Shown: positions 35,466-44,268 of the stretch, in pieces
Numbering within the stretch: the stretch's first letter is position 1
How the letters are laid out: each line of letters begins with the position of its first letter
From: Oxalobacteraceae sp. CFBP 8761
GTDB lineage: Bacteria > Pseudomonadota > Gammaproteobacteria > Burkholderiales > Burkholderiaceae_D
Assembly (NCBI GenBank): GCA_014841595.1
Contig: JACYUE010000002.1
Coordinates: 558,001 to 622,000 of the forward strand
Reading direction: 5' to 3'
Length of the DNA: 64,000 nt
Translations under genes and position numbers: made by a program
The notes under the pieces: generated by a model
Told to the model about the DNA's origin: nothing
What the model saw: the letters and a program-made list of their open reading frames with translations, nothing else
The model's database searches: none

Positions 35466-37577
35466 ATGGATCAATCAGTGACCAACCCAACTGAAGCAAC
35501 CCCGGTGCAGGCGCCGCGCAAGTCGCTGAACCTGTTCGATGGGGCGCTGGTCTGGCCGGCGGTGCTTGACGCGCTCAAGAAGCTCCATCCGCGCACGCAG
35601 CTGCGCAGCCCAGTGATGTTCGTCGTCTACATCGGCAGCATCATCACCACGCTGCTGTGGTTCCAGGCGCTGGCCGGCCACGGCGAAACAAGCGCCGGCT
35701 TCATCCTGGCCACTGCTGTCTGGCTGTGGTTCACGGTGCTGTTTGCGAACTTCGCCGAAGCGCTGGCCGAAGGCCGCAGCAAGGCGCAGGCGGCATCGCT
35801 GCGCAATCTGCGCCAGACAGTGACGGCGAAAAAGCTCGAGGCGCCCAAGCATGGCGAGCCATGGCAGGCCTGCCCGTCGGGCGATCTGCGCAAGGGCATG
35901 TTCTTTTTGGTCGAAGCTGGCGACGTGATTCCCGTGGACGGTGAAGTGGTCGACGGCGTGGCCTCGGTCGACGAAAGCGCCATCACCGGCGAATCGGCGC
36001 CCGTGATCCGCGAGTCGGGCGGCGACTTCGGCTCGGTTACCGGCGGCACCCGCGTGCTGTCGGACTGGCTGGTGGTGCAGGTGAGCGCCAATCCCGGCGA
36101 GACGTTCCTGGACCGGATGATCGGCATGGTCGAAGGCGCGTCGCGCAAGAAGACCCCGAACGAGATCGCGCTGACCATCCTGCTCGTGGCGCTGACGATC
36201 GTGTTCCTGGTCGTGACCGTGACGCTGCTGCCGTTCTCGCTGTTTGCCGTGCAGGCGTCCGGCAGTGGTTCGCCGGTGACGCTCACCGCACTGGTGGCGC
36301 TGCTGGTGTGCCTGATCCCGACGACGATCGGCGGCCTGCTGTCGGCCATCGGCGTGGCTGGCATGAGCCGCATGTTGCAGGCCAACGTGATTGCCACGTC
36401 GGGCCGCGCGGTGGAAGCGGCCGGCGACGTCGACGTGCTCCTGATGGACAAGACCGGCACCATCACGTTCGGCAACCGCCAGGCCGCTGCCTTCCTGCCG
36501 GCGCCCGGCGTGACCGAAGAAGAACTGGCCGACGTGGCGCAACTGGCGTCGCTGGCCGACGAAACGCCGGAAGGCCGCAGCATCGTGGTGCTGGCCAAGA
36601 ACCGCTTCAATCTGCGCGAACGGGCAATGGAGTCGCTTGGCGCGGTGTTCGTGCCGTTCACGGCCCAGACGCGCATGAGTGGCGTGGACCTGGGTGAGCG
36701 GCAGTTGCGCAAGGGCGCCGCCTCGGCGCTCCGGCGTCACATGGAGTCGCTCGGCGCGGTCTGGCCCAGCGACGTGGAACGCAGCGTCGACGAAGCGTCG
36801 CGCCGTGGCAGCACGCCGCTCGTGGTGGCCGATGGCAGCCGCGTGATGGGCGTGGTCGAACTCAAGGACGTCGTCAAGGGCGGCATCCGTGAGCGCTTCG
36901 CCGAACTGCGCCGCATGGGCGTCAAGACCGTGATGGTCACTGGCGACAACAAGCTCACGGCGGCGGCGATTGCGGCCGAAGCGGGGGTCGATGACTTCAT
37001 TGCCGAAGCGACGCCGGAAGAAAAGCTCGCGCTGATCCGCAGGTACCAGAGCGAAGGCAAGCTGGTGGCGATGACGGGCGACGGCACCAACGACGCACCG
37101 GCGCTGGCCCAGGCCGATGTCGCGGTGGCCATGAATTCGGGCACGCAGGCGGCCAAGGAGGCCGGCAATATGGTCGACCTGGATTCGAATCCGACCAAGC
37201 TGCTCGAGATCGTCGAAATCGGCAAACAGATGCTGATGACGCGCGGCGCGCTGACGACGTTCTCGATCTCGAACGACATCGCCAAGTACTTCGCGATCGT
37301 GCCGGCCATGTTCGTCGCCACCTATCCCGAGCTGAAGGCGCTGGATGTGATGGGGCTGACCAGTCCATCGTCGGCCATCATGTCGGCCGTGATCTTCAAT
37401 GCCCTGATCATCGTGGTGCTGATCCCGCTGGCGCTGCGCGGCGTGCGTTATCGCGCCATTGGCGCGGCGGCCCTGCTGCGCCGGAACATGCTGATCTACG
37501 GCCTTGGTGGCCTGCTGCTGCCGTTCGCCGGCATCAAGCTGATCGACATGGCGCTCACTGCGCTCAATCTGACCTAG
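35466..37577 (+). CDS. kdpB: Potassium-transporting ATPase ATP-binding subunit KdpB
   Basis: A 703-residue P-type ATPase. The phosphorylated Asp is 328 in MDKTGTIT, the actuator motif TGES lies at 174-177, the membrane motif [15 protein letters not shown] near 282-296, and the P-domain [21 protein letters not shown] in the C-terminal half. It hydrolyses ATP to drive K+ through KdpA. I chose ATG 35466 because GGAG lies 7 bases upstream; an ATG at 35460 overlaps the kdpA stop. Length is typical of KdpB (about 680-700). Confidence 0.97.
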   Translation: MDQSVTNPTEATPVQAPRKSLNLFDGALVWPAVLDALKKLHPRTQLRSPVMFVVYIGSIITTLLWFQALAGHGETSAGFILATAVWLWFTVLFANFAEALAEGRSKAQAASLRNLRQTVTAKKLEAPKHGEPWQACPSGDLRKGMFFLVEAGDVIPVDGEVVDGVASVDESAITGESAPVIRESGGDFGSVTGGTRVLSDWLVVQVSANPGETFLDRMIGMVEGASRKKTPNEIALTILLVALTIVFLVVTVTLLPFSLFAVQASGSGSPVTLTALVALLVCLIPTTIGGLLSAIGVAGMSRMLQANVIATSGRAVEAAGDVDVLLMDKTGTITFGNRQAAAFLPAPGVTEEELADVAQLASLADETPEGRSIVVLAKNRFNLRERAMESLGAVFVPFTAQTRMSGVDLGERQLRKGAASALRRHMESLGAVWPSDVERSVDEASRRGSTPLVVADGSRVMGVVELKDVVKGGIRERFAELRRMGVKTVMVTGDNKLTAAAIAAEAGVDDFIAEATPEEKLALIRRYQSEGKLVAMTGDGTNDAPALAQADVAVAMNSGTQAAKEAGNMVDLDSNPTKLLEIVEIGKQMLMTRGALTTFSISNDIAKYFAIVPAMFVATYPELKALDVMGLTSPSSAIMSAVIFNALIIVVLIPLALRGVRYRAIGAAALLRRNMLIYGLGGLLLPFAGIKLIDMALTALNLT

Positions 37578-37585
37578 GAGTTTTC

Positions 37586-38203
37586 ATGCAATCGATTCTT
37601 CGCCCCGCACTCGTGCTGTTCGCGGTGCTCACGCTGATCTGCGGCGTGCTCTATCCACTGGCCGTGACCGGGATCGCCCAGGCGGCGTTCCCCGTCCAGG
37701 CCAATGGCAGCCTGGTGGAACGGGATGGCAAGACGGTCGGCTCAGCGCTGATCGGCCAGTCATTCACTGCGCCAGGCTACTTCTGGGGCCGGCCATCGGC
37801 AACCGGCCCGATGGCCAATAACGGCGGCGGCTCGGGCGGCTCGAACCAGGGCCCGCTCAACCCGGCCCTGCAGGAAGCGGTCAAGGGCCGCGTGGCTGCG
37901 CTGCGCGCACTCGACCCGTCCAACACGGCGCAGGTGCCAGTCGACCTGGTGACGGCGTCGGCCAGCGGTCTCGATCCCGAGATCAGTGTGGCGGGCGCGC
38001 ATTACCAGGCAGCACGGGTAGCGCGTGCGCGTGCGATGCCGGTTGAACGGGTCGGCGCGCTGATCGAACGGCATACCGAGCTGCCTTTACCGGGCCTGCC
38101 AGGTGCGCCGCGCGTCAACGTGCTGGCGCTGAACCTGGCGCTGGACCAGGCTGCCGGCGTGGCCAGCGTGGCCAGCGGCCCCGAAAGCGGTCATACTCGC
38201 TAG
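37586..38203 (+). CDS. kdpC: Potassium-transporting ATPase subunit KdpC
   Basis: A 205-residue protein with one N-terminal transmembrane helix (about 7-30) and a periplasmic domain. The motifs [20 protein letters not shown] and [15 protein letters not shown] are diagnostic of KdpC, which promotes assembly and K+/ATP affinity of the pump. An AGGAG site precedes the ATG, 8 bp after kdpB. Its stop is directly followed by the kdpD start. Length matches the family (about 190-200). Confidence 0.96.
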   Translation: MQSILRPALVLFAVLTLICGVLYPLAVTGIAQAAFPVQANGSLVERDGKTVGSALIGQSFTAPGYFWGRPSATGPMANNGGGSGGSNQGPLNPALQEAVKGRVAALRALDPSNTAQVPVDLVTASASGLDPEISVAGAHYQAARVARARAMPVERVGALIERHTELPLPGLPGAPRVNVLALNLALDQAAGVASVASGPESGHTR

Positions 38204-40930
38204 ATGATGCCGCACGACGACCAGCGACCCGACCCCGACGCACTGCTAGCGCAACTGCGCGAGCAGGACCGGCGCGCAGCGCGTGGGCGCCTGCGCATCT
38301 ACTTTGGTGCCTCGGCCGGTGTGGGCAAGACCTACGCCATGCTGCAAGAGGCGCGCAAGCTGCAGCGCGATGGCGCCGCACCGCTCGTAGGCGTGATCGA
38401 AACCCACGGACGCACCGAGACGGCGCGCCTGCTCGACGGGCTCGAACTGCTGCCGCGGCGGCGCATCGACTATCGCGGCAAGACGCTCGACGAATTCGAT
38501 CTCGATGCCGCGCTGGCGCGTGCGCCCGGCGTCATCCTGGTCGATGAACTGGCGCATTCGAACGCGCCCGGTTCGCGCCATCCCAAGCGCTGGCAGGATG
38601 TCGAAGAACTGCTGGCGGCGGGCATCGACGTGCTCACGACCGTCAACGTGCAGCATCTGGAAAGCCTGAACGATGTGGTGGGCGGCATCGCGGGCATACG
38701 CGTGGCCGAGACGGTGCCCGATCGCGTGTTCGACAGCGCCGACGAGATCGTGATGGTCGACCTGACGGCCGACGCGCTGCTGGCGCGGCTGAAAGAGGGC
38801 AAGGTGTATCAGCCGCAGCAGGCCGAGCGCGCGGCCGGTAATTTCTTCAGGAAGGGCAACCTGATCGCGCTGCGCGAACTGGCGCTGCGCCGCACGGCCG
38901 ACCGCGTCGAAGGCGACGTGCGCGCCTGGCGTGAAGCGCAATCGATCGACGCGATCTGGAAGACCGGCGCCGGCCTGCTGGTGTGTCTCGGGCCGGGAAG
39001 CCACGCCGAGCACGTCGTGCGCAGCAGTGCGCGCATGGCGTCGCAACTGGGCACGGCCTGGCATGCGGTGTATGTCGAAACGGCGCGCTTGGGCAAGCTA
39101 CCCGAGACCGCGCGGGTGCGCATCATGGACACGCTCAAACTCGCGCACAGCCTGGGCGCCACCACGGCCGTGCTGTCGGGCGAGGACATCGCGGCCAGCA
39201 CGCTCGATTACGCGCGCGACCATAATCTGTCGCGCATCGCGCTGGGCCGGGATGGCTCGCGCTGGCCTTGGCGCCGGCGAACGGCGCGCCGGCTTGCGCG
39301 GCTCGCGCCGGGTGTGGACCTGATCGAGATCGGGCAACCGGCGGTGCCGCCTGCTGCGGTCAGCGGCGCCACGGCGGCTACGGGTGCAGCAGCAGAGCCA
39401 GGCCAGCCATTGCTGCCGCACGCGTTGGCTGCCGGTGCCAGCCTGCTCACGGCGCTGGTGGCTACGCCACTGAGGCCGTGGCTCGATCTGGCCAATATCG
39501 TCATGCTGTTCCTGCTGGTGGTGCTGCTCGTGGCCATGCGTTTCGGGCGCGCGCCATCGGTTACCGCCACCTGCGTCGGCGTAGCCAGCTTCGATTTCTT
39601 CTTCGTGCCGCCGCGTTTCGATTTCGCGGTGAGCGACGTGCAGTACCTGATCACGTTCGCCGTGATGCTGGCCGTCGGCCTGATTACTGGGCACCTGACA
39701 GCTGGCCTGCGCTTCCAGGCGCGCGTGGCGGCGCAGCGCGAGCGGCGCGTGCGCGCGCTGTACGAATTCGCGCGCGAGTTATCCGGTGCGCTGGCGGCGT
39801 CGCAGGTGTTCGAGTCGAGCCGCGCCGTGATCCAGAATGCGTTCGGCGCGCGCGCCACGCTGCTGGTGCCCGATGCCGACGGGCGGCTCGGCATGCCGGC
39901 GGCGGAAGATGGCGGCGCAACTGGACCGGCGCCCGGCAACGTCGACCTGGGCATCGCCCAGTGGGCATATGACCACGCGCAGCCGGCGGGCCTGGGCACG
40001 GACACGCTGCCCGCATGCCCATTGTTCTATCTGCCGCTGGTGGCGCCGATGCGCACACGCGGCGTGCTGGCGATCGAGCCGGAAGGCGGGCGCTGGGTAC
40101 TGATTCCCGAGCAGCGGCGCCAGCTCGACGCCCTGGCGGCGCTGGCCGCGATCGCGCTCGAGCGCGTGCATTACGTCGAGGTTGCGCAGGCGGCATTGGT
40201 GAACATGGAATCGGAGCGCCTGCGCAATTCGCTGCTGGCGGCGCTGTCGCACGATCTGCGCACGCCGCTCACGGCGCTGGTGGGCTTGTCCGAATCGCTG
40301 CTGCGTGGCGAGCCGGTGCTGCCCGATAAATCACAGGCGCTGGCGCAGGCGCTGCACGATGAAGCGGTGCGCATGGGGACCCTGGTGGCGAACCTGCTGG
40401 ACATGGCGCGCATCGAAAGCGGGGAAGTGCGCTTCAACCTGGAATGGCAGGCGCTCGAAGAAGTGGTCGGCAGCGCACTGCGCGCCTGCGGCGCGGCGTT
40501 GCGCCAGCACACGGTGACGGTGCGTCTGCCGCCCGACATGCCGCTGGTGCGCTTCGACGCCGTGCTGATCGAACGCGTGCTGTGCAACCTCGTTGAAAAT
40601 GCCGCAAAATACACGCCAGCCGGCTCGCGCATCGAGATCTCCGCGCTGGCGCGCGGGGCCTGGATCGACGTCACGGTGAGCGATGACGGTCCGGGCCTGC
40701 GCGCCGGCAGCGAAGAAGCGATCTTCGAAAAATTCACGCGCGGGGAGCGCGAATCGGCGCTGCCCGGCGTGGGCCTGGGCCTGGCGATCTGCCGCGCGAT
40801 CATCGGCGCGCATGGCGGCATGATCCGCGCCTGCGCATCAACCCTAGGCGGCGCCGGCTTCGTGTTCTCGCTGCCGGCCGGCAGCCCCCCTGAACTGGAC
40901 TTGCTATCGATGGAGACAAACGATGCTTGA
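38204..40930 (+). CDS. kdpD: Sensor histidine kinase KdpD
   Basis: A 908-residue inner-membrane sensor kinase. It contains an N-terminal KdpD domain with Walker A GASAGVGKT at 35-43 and VILVDELAHSNAPGSRHPKRWQDVEELL, a universal-stress-protein-like domain (about 250-370), four helices near 400-500, a GAF domain (about 520-660), HisKA with LSHDLRTPL (phospho-His about 683) and HATPase_c with NLVENAAKYT. It senses K+ limitation and phosphorylates KdpE. Start ATG 38204 lies immediately after the kdpC stop, and its 3' end overlaps kdpE by 8 bp. Confidence 0.96.
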   Translation: MMPHDDQRPDPDALLAQLREQDRRAARGRLRIYFGASAGVGKTYAMLQEARKLQRDGAAPLVGVIETHGRTETARLLDGLELLPRRRIDYRGKTLDEFDLDAALARAPGVILVDELAHSNAPGSRHPKRWQDVEELLAAGIDVLTTVNVQHLESLNDVVGGIAGIRVAETVPDRVFDSADEIVMVDLTADALLARLKEGKVYQPQQAERAAGNFFRKGNLIALRELALRRTADRVEGDVRAWREAQSIDAIWKTGAGLLVCLGPGSHAEHVVRSSARMASQLGTAWHAVYVETARLGKLPETARVRIMDTLKLAHSLGATTAVLSGEDIAASTLDYARDHNLSRIALGRDGSRWPWRRRTARRLARLAPGVDLIEIGQPAVPPAAVSGATAATGAAAEPGQPLLPHALAAGASLLTALVATPLRPWLDLANIVMLFLLVVLLVAMRFGRAPSVTATCVGVASFDFFFVPPRFDFAVSDVQYLITFAVMLAVGLITGHLTAGLRFQARVAAQRERRVRALYEFARELSGALAASQVFESSRAVIQNAFGARATLLVPDADGRLGMPAAEDGGATGPAPGNVDLGIAQWAYDHAQPAGLGTDTLPACPLFYLPLVAPMRTRGVLAIEPEGGRWVLIPEQRRQLDALAALAAIALERVHYVEVAQAALVNMESERLRNSLLAALSHDLRTPLTALVGLSESLLRGEPVLPDKSQALAQALHDEAVRMGTLVANLLDMARIESGEVRFNLEWQALEEVVGSALRACGAALRQHTVTVRLPPDMPLVRFDAVLIERVLCNLVENAAKYTPAGSRIEISALARGAWIDVTVSDDGPGLRAGSEEAIFEKFTRGERESALPGVGLGLAICRAIIGAHGGMIRACASTLGGAGFVFSLPAGSPPELDLLSMETNDA

Positions 40931-41615
40931 CGTGCCTTGCGCACTGCTGGTCGAGGACGAGCCGCAAATCCGCCGTTTCGTGCGCGCCGCCCTCGAACAG
41001 GAAGGCTGGCAGGTGCACGAGTCGGTGAGCATGGCGCGTGGCCTGATCGACGCCGGCACGCGCCGCCCCGACCTGATCGTGCTCGACCTCGGCCTGCCGG
41101 ATGGCGATGGCATCGACTTCATCCACGACGTGCGCAAATGGTCGGTGGTGCCGATCATCGTGCTGTCGGCGCGCGTGGCCGAGAGCGAGAAAATCCGCGC
41201 CCTCGACGCCGGCGCCGACGACTACCTGACGAAACCCTTCGGCACCGGCGAACTCCTCGCACGCGTGCGCGCCACGCTGCGCCGCCAGCGCCAACCCGCC
41301 GCCGGCGGCGACAGCAAAACACACTTCAGCGACGTGTCAGTGGACCTGCAAGACCGTGTGGTGACGAGAAATGGCGAACACGTCCACTTAACGCCCACCG
41401 AATACCGCCTGCTCGCCGTCCTCGTGAGCAACGCCGGCCGCGTGATGACCGCCCCGCAACTGCTACGCGCTGTCTGGGGCCCGGGCCACGCCGAAAGCAG
41501 CCACTACCTGCGCATCTACATGGGCCACCTGCGCCACAAACTCGAACCCGACCCCGCCCAACCCCGCCACCTCCTCACCGAAACCGGCGTCGGCTACCGC
41601 CTCTGGCTCGGCTAA
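40923..41615 (+). CDS. kdpE: KDP operon response regulator KdpE
   Basis: A 230-residue OmpR-family regulator. The receiver domain (about 5-120) has acidic EDE at 11-13, phospho-acceptor Asp55 in LIVLDLGLPDGDG and Lys104 in TKPF. A winged-helix DNA-binding domain (about 130-230) has the VSVDLQDRVVTRNGEHVHLTPTEY start and the LLTETGVGYRL wing. It should activate the kdp genes, and direct repeats fitting its site lie at 32514-32560. It is the last gene of the operon; AT-rich repeats follow. Confidence 0.96.
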   Translation: MLDVPCALLVEDEPQIRRFVRAALEQEGWQVHESVSMARGLIDAGTRRPDLIVLDLGLPDGDGIDFIHDVRKWSVVPIIVLSARVAESEKIRALDAGADDYLTKPFGTGELLARVRATLRRQRQPAAGGDSKTHFSDVSVDLQDRVVTRNGEHVHLTPTEYRLLAVLVSNAGRVMTAPQLLRAVWGPGHAESSHYLRIYMGHLRHKLEPDPAQPRHLLTETGVGYRLWLG

Positions 41616-41636
41616 AAATCCCCGAATCAATGTTAA

Positions 41637-42062
41637 ATAAATTAGGGTCAGAGTAGAATTAAAAAGCAATTTTTGAAGTTGCCAGTTAATTCGACTCTGA
41701 CCCTAATTAATTTGCAACGCTTTCCCAAAATCTAAATTAGGGTCAGAGTCGAATTATTTGACAACATTCGGTAATTGCCCAATAAATCTACTCTGACCCT
41801 CATTGATTCTGGCTTTTGATGCGCTTTTTTTTTGCTCTATCGAATTCTTTGGAAAAAAGAAAGATCCACGCATAATTTAAATGCAACGTTAATTCGATTT
41901 AATGAAGCCAGGAATTAAATTATCGAAAAATAGCGATCAATTGCTCAATAATTCGACTCTGACCCTAATTAATTTGCAAGAGTTACTGCAAGAATAAATT
42001 AGGGTCAGAGTCGAATTGTTTGACAACTTTGGGTAATTGCCCAATAAATCTACTCTGACCCT
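41637..42062. repeat. AT-rich palindromic repeat cluster with 114-bp duplication
   Basis: Repeated arms ATTAGGGTCAGAGTCGAATT and their complement occur at about 41641, 41688, 41736, 41789, 41951, 41998 and 42050, forming several palindromes of about 70 bp. A 114-bp block (41687-41800) is repeated nearly exactly at 41949-42062, with 148 bp of AT-rich unique sequence between. There is no open frame. The arms share the core GGGTCAG with the other repeat family at 7180 and 8406. Confidence 0.8.
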
Positions 42063-42468
42063 ATTTTTTGGGGAGGCCTTGGCCGCCGATGGGTTCGGTT
42101 TCGAAGCGTTCGCCGAAGCCGGCGATCAGGGGGCGGGCTTGTTTGATGGCGGCTTGGACTGACGGGAGGGTCAGTGAGGCCTTGTGGTTGTCTTGCGAGT
42201 CCCAGGTTTCGGTGATCCAGATGGCGTCGGCGTCCTGTTTGTCTTTGGCGATGATGTAGGCCAGGCAGCCGGGCATGGCGGTGGTGCCTTCGAGCAGGAT
42301 GGCGATGAGGGCGTCGCGCTGGCCCGGCGTGGCGAGCATTTTTCCGATCAGACCGTACATGCGGGGTGTCTCTTTCATCGTGGTGGTGGTGCCGGGGGCG
42401 GTGGCGCAGGCTTGGGTCAGCGGCAGGGCTGCCAGCGTCCCCAGCATCGTGCGGCGGGATACGGTCAT
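42061..42468 (-). CDS. Antibiotic biosynthesis monooxygenase (ABM) domain lipoprotein with Tat-like signal
   Basis: A 135-residue protein. The N-terminus MTVSRRTMLGTLAALPLTQAC combines a twin-arginine-like SRRTML motif with a lipobox ending at Cys21. The mature part (about 40-135) is an ABM/quinol-monooxygenase fold: YGLIGKMLATPGQRDALIAIL, then AYIIAKDKQDADAIWITETW. Small ABM enzymes oxidise quinols or aromatic substrates without bound cofactor. I chose ATG 42468 because GAGGAC precedes it. Its stop TAG lies in the last bases of the repeat cluster, so its original 3' end may have been changed by the repeat. Confidence 0.8.
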   Translation of the reverse strand: MTVSRRTMLGTLAALPLTQACATAPGTTTTMKETPRMYGLIGKMLATPGQRDALIAILLEGTTAMPGCLAYIIAKDKQDADAIWITETWDSQDNHKASLTLPSVQAAIKQARPLIAGFGERFETEPIGGQGLPKK

Positions 42469-42606
42469 GCCTGTCCTCGCGTGGAATTGTTTCTTGAGAA
42501 GTATAGGTGTGGCTCCTGGTGCCGCCAAGCACAAACGGGCGTCTTGGCGCATTCGATGCAGGTCGGGTTAAGATGGCTTTTCCATCATCCTGTCACGAAA
42601 GCCTCG

Positions 42607-44244
42607 ATGCGACTTCATCCTCTTGCCCTGGCCGTCAGCGCCTGCATTTTCTCCGTCTCCCAGGCTGCGCATGCGCAGCAGCCGGCCGCCGTGTCCGAGA
42701 CCGCTCTGCGCGCTCACTTATCGTTCCTTGCTGACGATCTGCTCGAAGGCCGCGGCACCGGCCAGCGCGGCGGCGACCTGGCCGTGCGCTATCTGGAAAC
42801 CCAGGCTGCGCTGATTGGCCTCAAGCCTATCCCCGGCGGTGGCTATCGCCAGAAGGTCGAGATCGAGGGCAGCAAACTTCTGAGTGGCAGCGCCACCTTC
42901 ACCGCCGGCGGCAAGACCTTCAAGCCGGCGCTGGGCAAGGGCATCGTCATGGGCACCAAGAGCGGCAACGAGAACCTGTCGTTCGATGCGCCCCTCGTCT
43001 TCGTCGGCTATGGCGCCGCCGCACCCGAAGAAAAGTGGGACGACTACAAGGGCCTCGACGCCAAGGGCAAGATCCTCGTCATGATGGTCGACGATCCCCA
43101 GCCCACCGCAGAAGAGCCCAACCGCTTCGCCGGCAAGGCCTACACCTGGTACGGCCGCTGGATCTATAAATTTGAGGAAGCCGCGCGCCGCGGCGCCGCC
43201 GGGGTGCTGTTGATCCACACGACGCCATCGAGCTCCTATCCGTGGAGCGTGCCGGCCAATGGCTTCGGCAACGAGCGCTTTGGCCTCAAGGGCCCGGGCA
43301 ATCCGATGGAAGGCTGGCTGCACGAAGACACCGCGCGCGAGCTGTTCGCCGCCGGCGGCCATGACCTCGACAAGCTGCGCGCGCAGGCCGAGCGCCGCGA
43401 CTTTCGCCCGGTCGACCTGAAGGTCGCGGGGCATGTCGAGTTGCGCTCAGCGATCCGGCCGGTCGAGCAGTTCAACGTGATCGGCATCGTGCCCGGCACC
43501 GACGCCAAGCTGAAAGAGCAGGCGGTCGTCTACTCGTCGCACTGGGATCACATGGGCATGGCCGAACTGAAAGCCGGCGACGATCCGAAGGCCGACCGCA
43601 TATACAATGGCGCGATCGACAACGCATCGGGCACCGCAGCGCTCCTGGTGATGGCGGCCGAAGCGGTCAAGAAACCGGCCAAACGCACCCAGATCTTTTT
43701 GTGGCCCGCCGCTGAAGAGCAGGGCTTGCTGGGCGCGGTGGCGTATGTCGCCAACCCGGTCTGGCCGCTGGCGCAAACGGCGGCCGACCTCAATCTCGAC
43801 AGCCTGAACTTCGTCGGCCGCACCCGCGATATCGGTGTCGCCGGCGCGGAGCGCAGCAGCCTGTTCGAGACCTCGACCCAGGTGGCCAAGTCGATGGGCC
43901 TGAAGATCGCGCCAAGCTCGCCGGACATGTCGGGCGCCTACTTCCGCGCCGACCACTTCGCGTTCGCCAAGGCGGGCGTGCCGGCATTTAACGTCGGTTC
44001 GGCCGTATTCTCGGGCGATGGCCACTTCGAGTTCGAACAGCACCAGAACGAATCGAGCACCAACATCAAGGGCTTCAAGGACCACTACCACCAGGTCAGC
44101 GATGCATACCGGCCCGAGTGGGATTTGTCCGGCATGGTGCAGCAAGCGCAATTCACGCTCAACCTGGGTTACGCGGTCGCGAACGCGCCGGGCATGCCGA
44201 CCTGGAAGAAGGGCGAAGCCTTCGGCAGCGTCAAGCGCAAATAG
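42607..44244 (+). CDS. M28-family zinc metallopeptidase
   Basis: A 545-residue exported peptidase with a signal peptide (cleavage near AHA-QQP, about 24). A PA domain lies at about 90-290 and the M28 catalytic domain at about 290-510. Zinc-site residues are visible: His315 in SHWDHMG, Asp338 in AIDNASG, Glu370/Glu371 in PAAEEQG, Asp398 in DLNLDSLN and His495 in HYHQVSD. The family comprises aminopeptidases and carboxypeptidases. ATG 42607 was chosen because the signal peptide begins there; there is no strong ribosome-binding site. Single gene, divergent from the ABM lipoprotein. Confidence 0.93.
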   Translation: MRLHPLALAVSACIFSVSQAAHAQQPAAVSETALRAHLSFLADDLLEGRGTGQRGGDLAVRYLETQAALIGLKPIPGGGYRQKVEIEGSKLLSGSATFTAGGKTFKPALGKGIVMGTKSGNENLSFDAPLVFVGYGAAAPEEKWDDYKGLDAKGKILVMMVDDPQPTAEEPNRFAGKAYTWYGRWIYKFEEAARRGAAGVLLIHTTPSSSYPWSVPANGFGNERFGLKGPGNPMEGWLHEDTARELFAAGGHDLDKLRAQAERRDFRPVDLKVAGHVELRSAIRPVEQFNVIGIVPGTDAKLKEQAVVYSSHWDHMGMAELKAGDDPKADRIYNGAIDNASGTAALLVMAAEAVKKPAKRTQIFLWPAAEEQGLLGAVAYVANPVWPLAQTAADLNLDSLNFVGRTRDIGVAGAERSSLFETSTQVAKSMGLKIAPSSPDMSGAYFRADHFAFAKAGVPAFNVGSAVFSGDGHFEFEQHQNESSTNIKGFKDHYHQVSDAYRPEWDLSGMVQQAQFTLNLGYAVANAPGMPTWKKGEAFGSVKRK

Positions 44245-44268
44245 GTTCGGCGCCGGCCCTCACACGGG

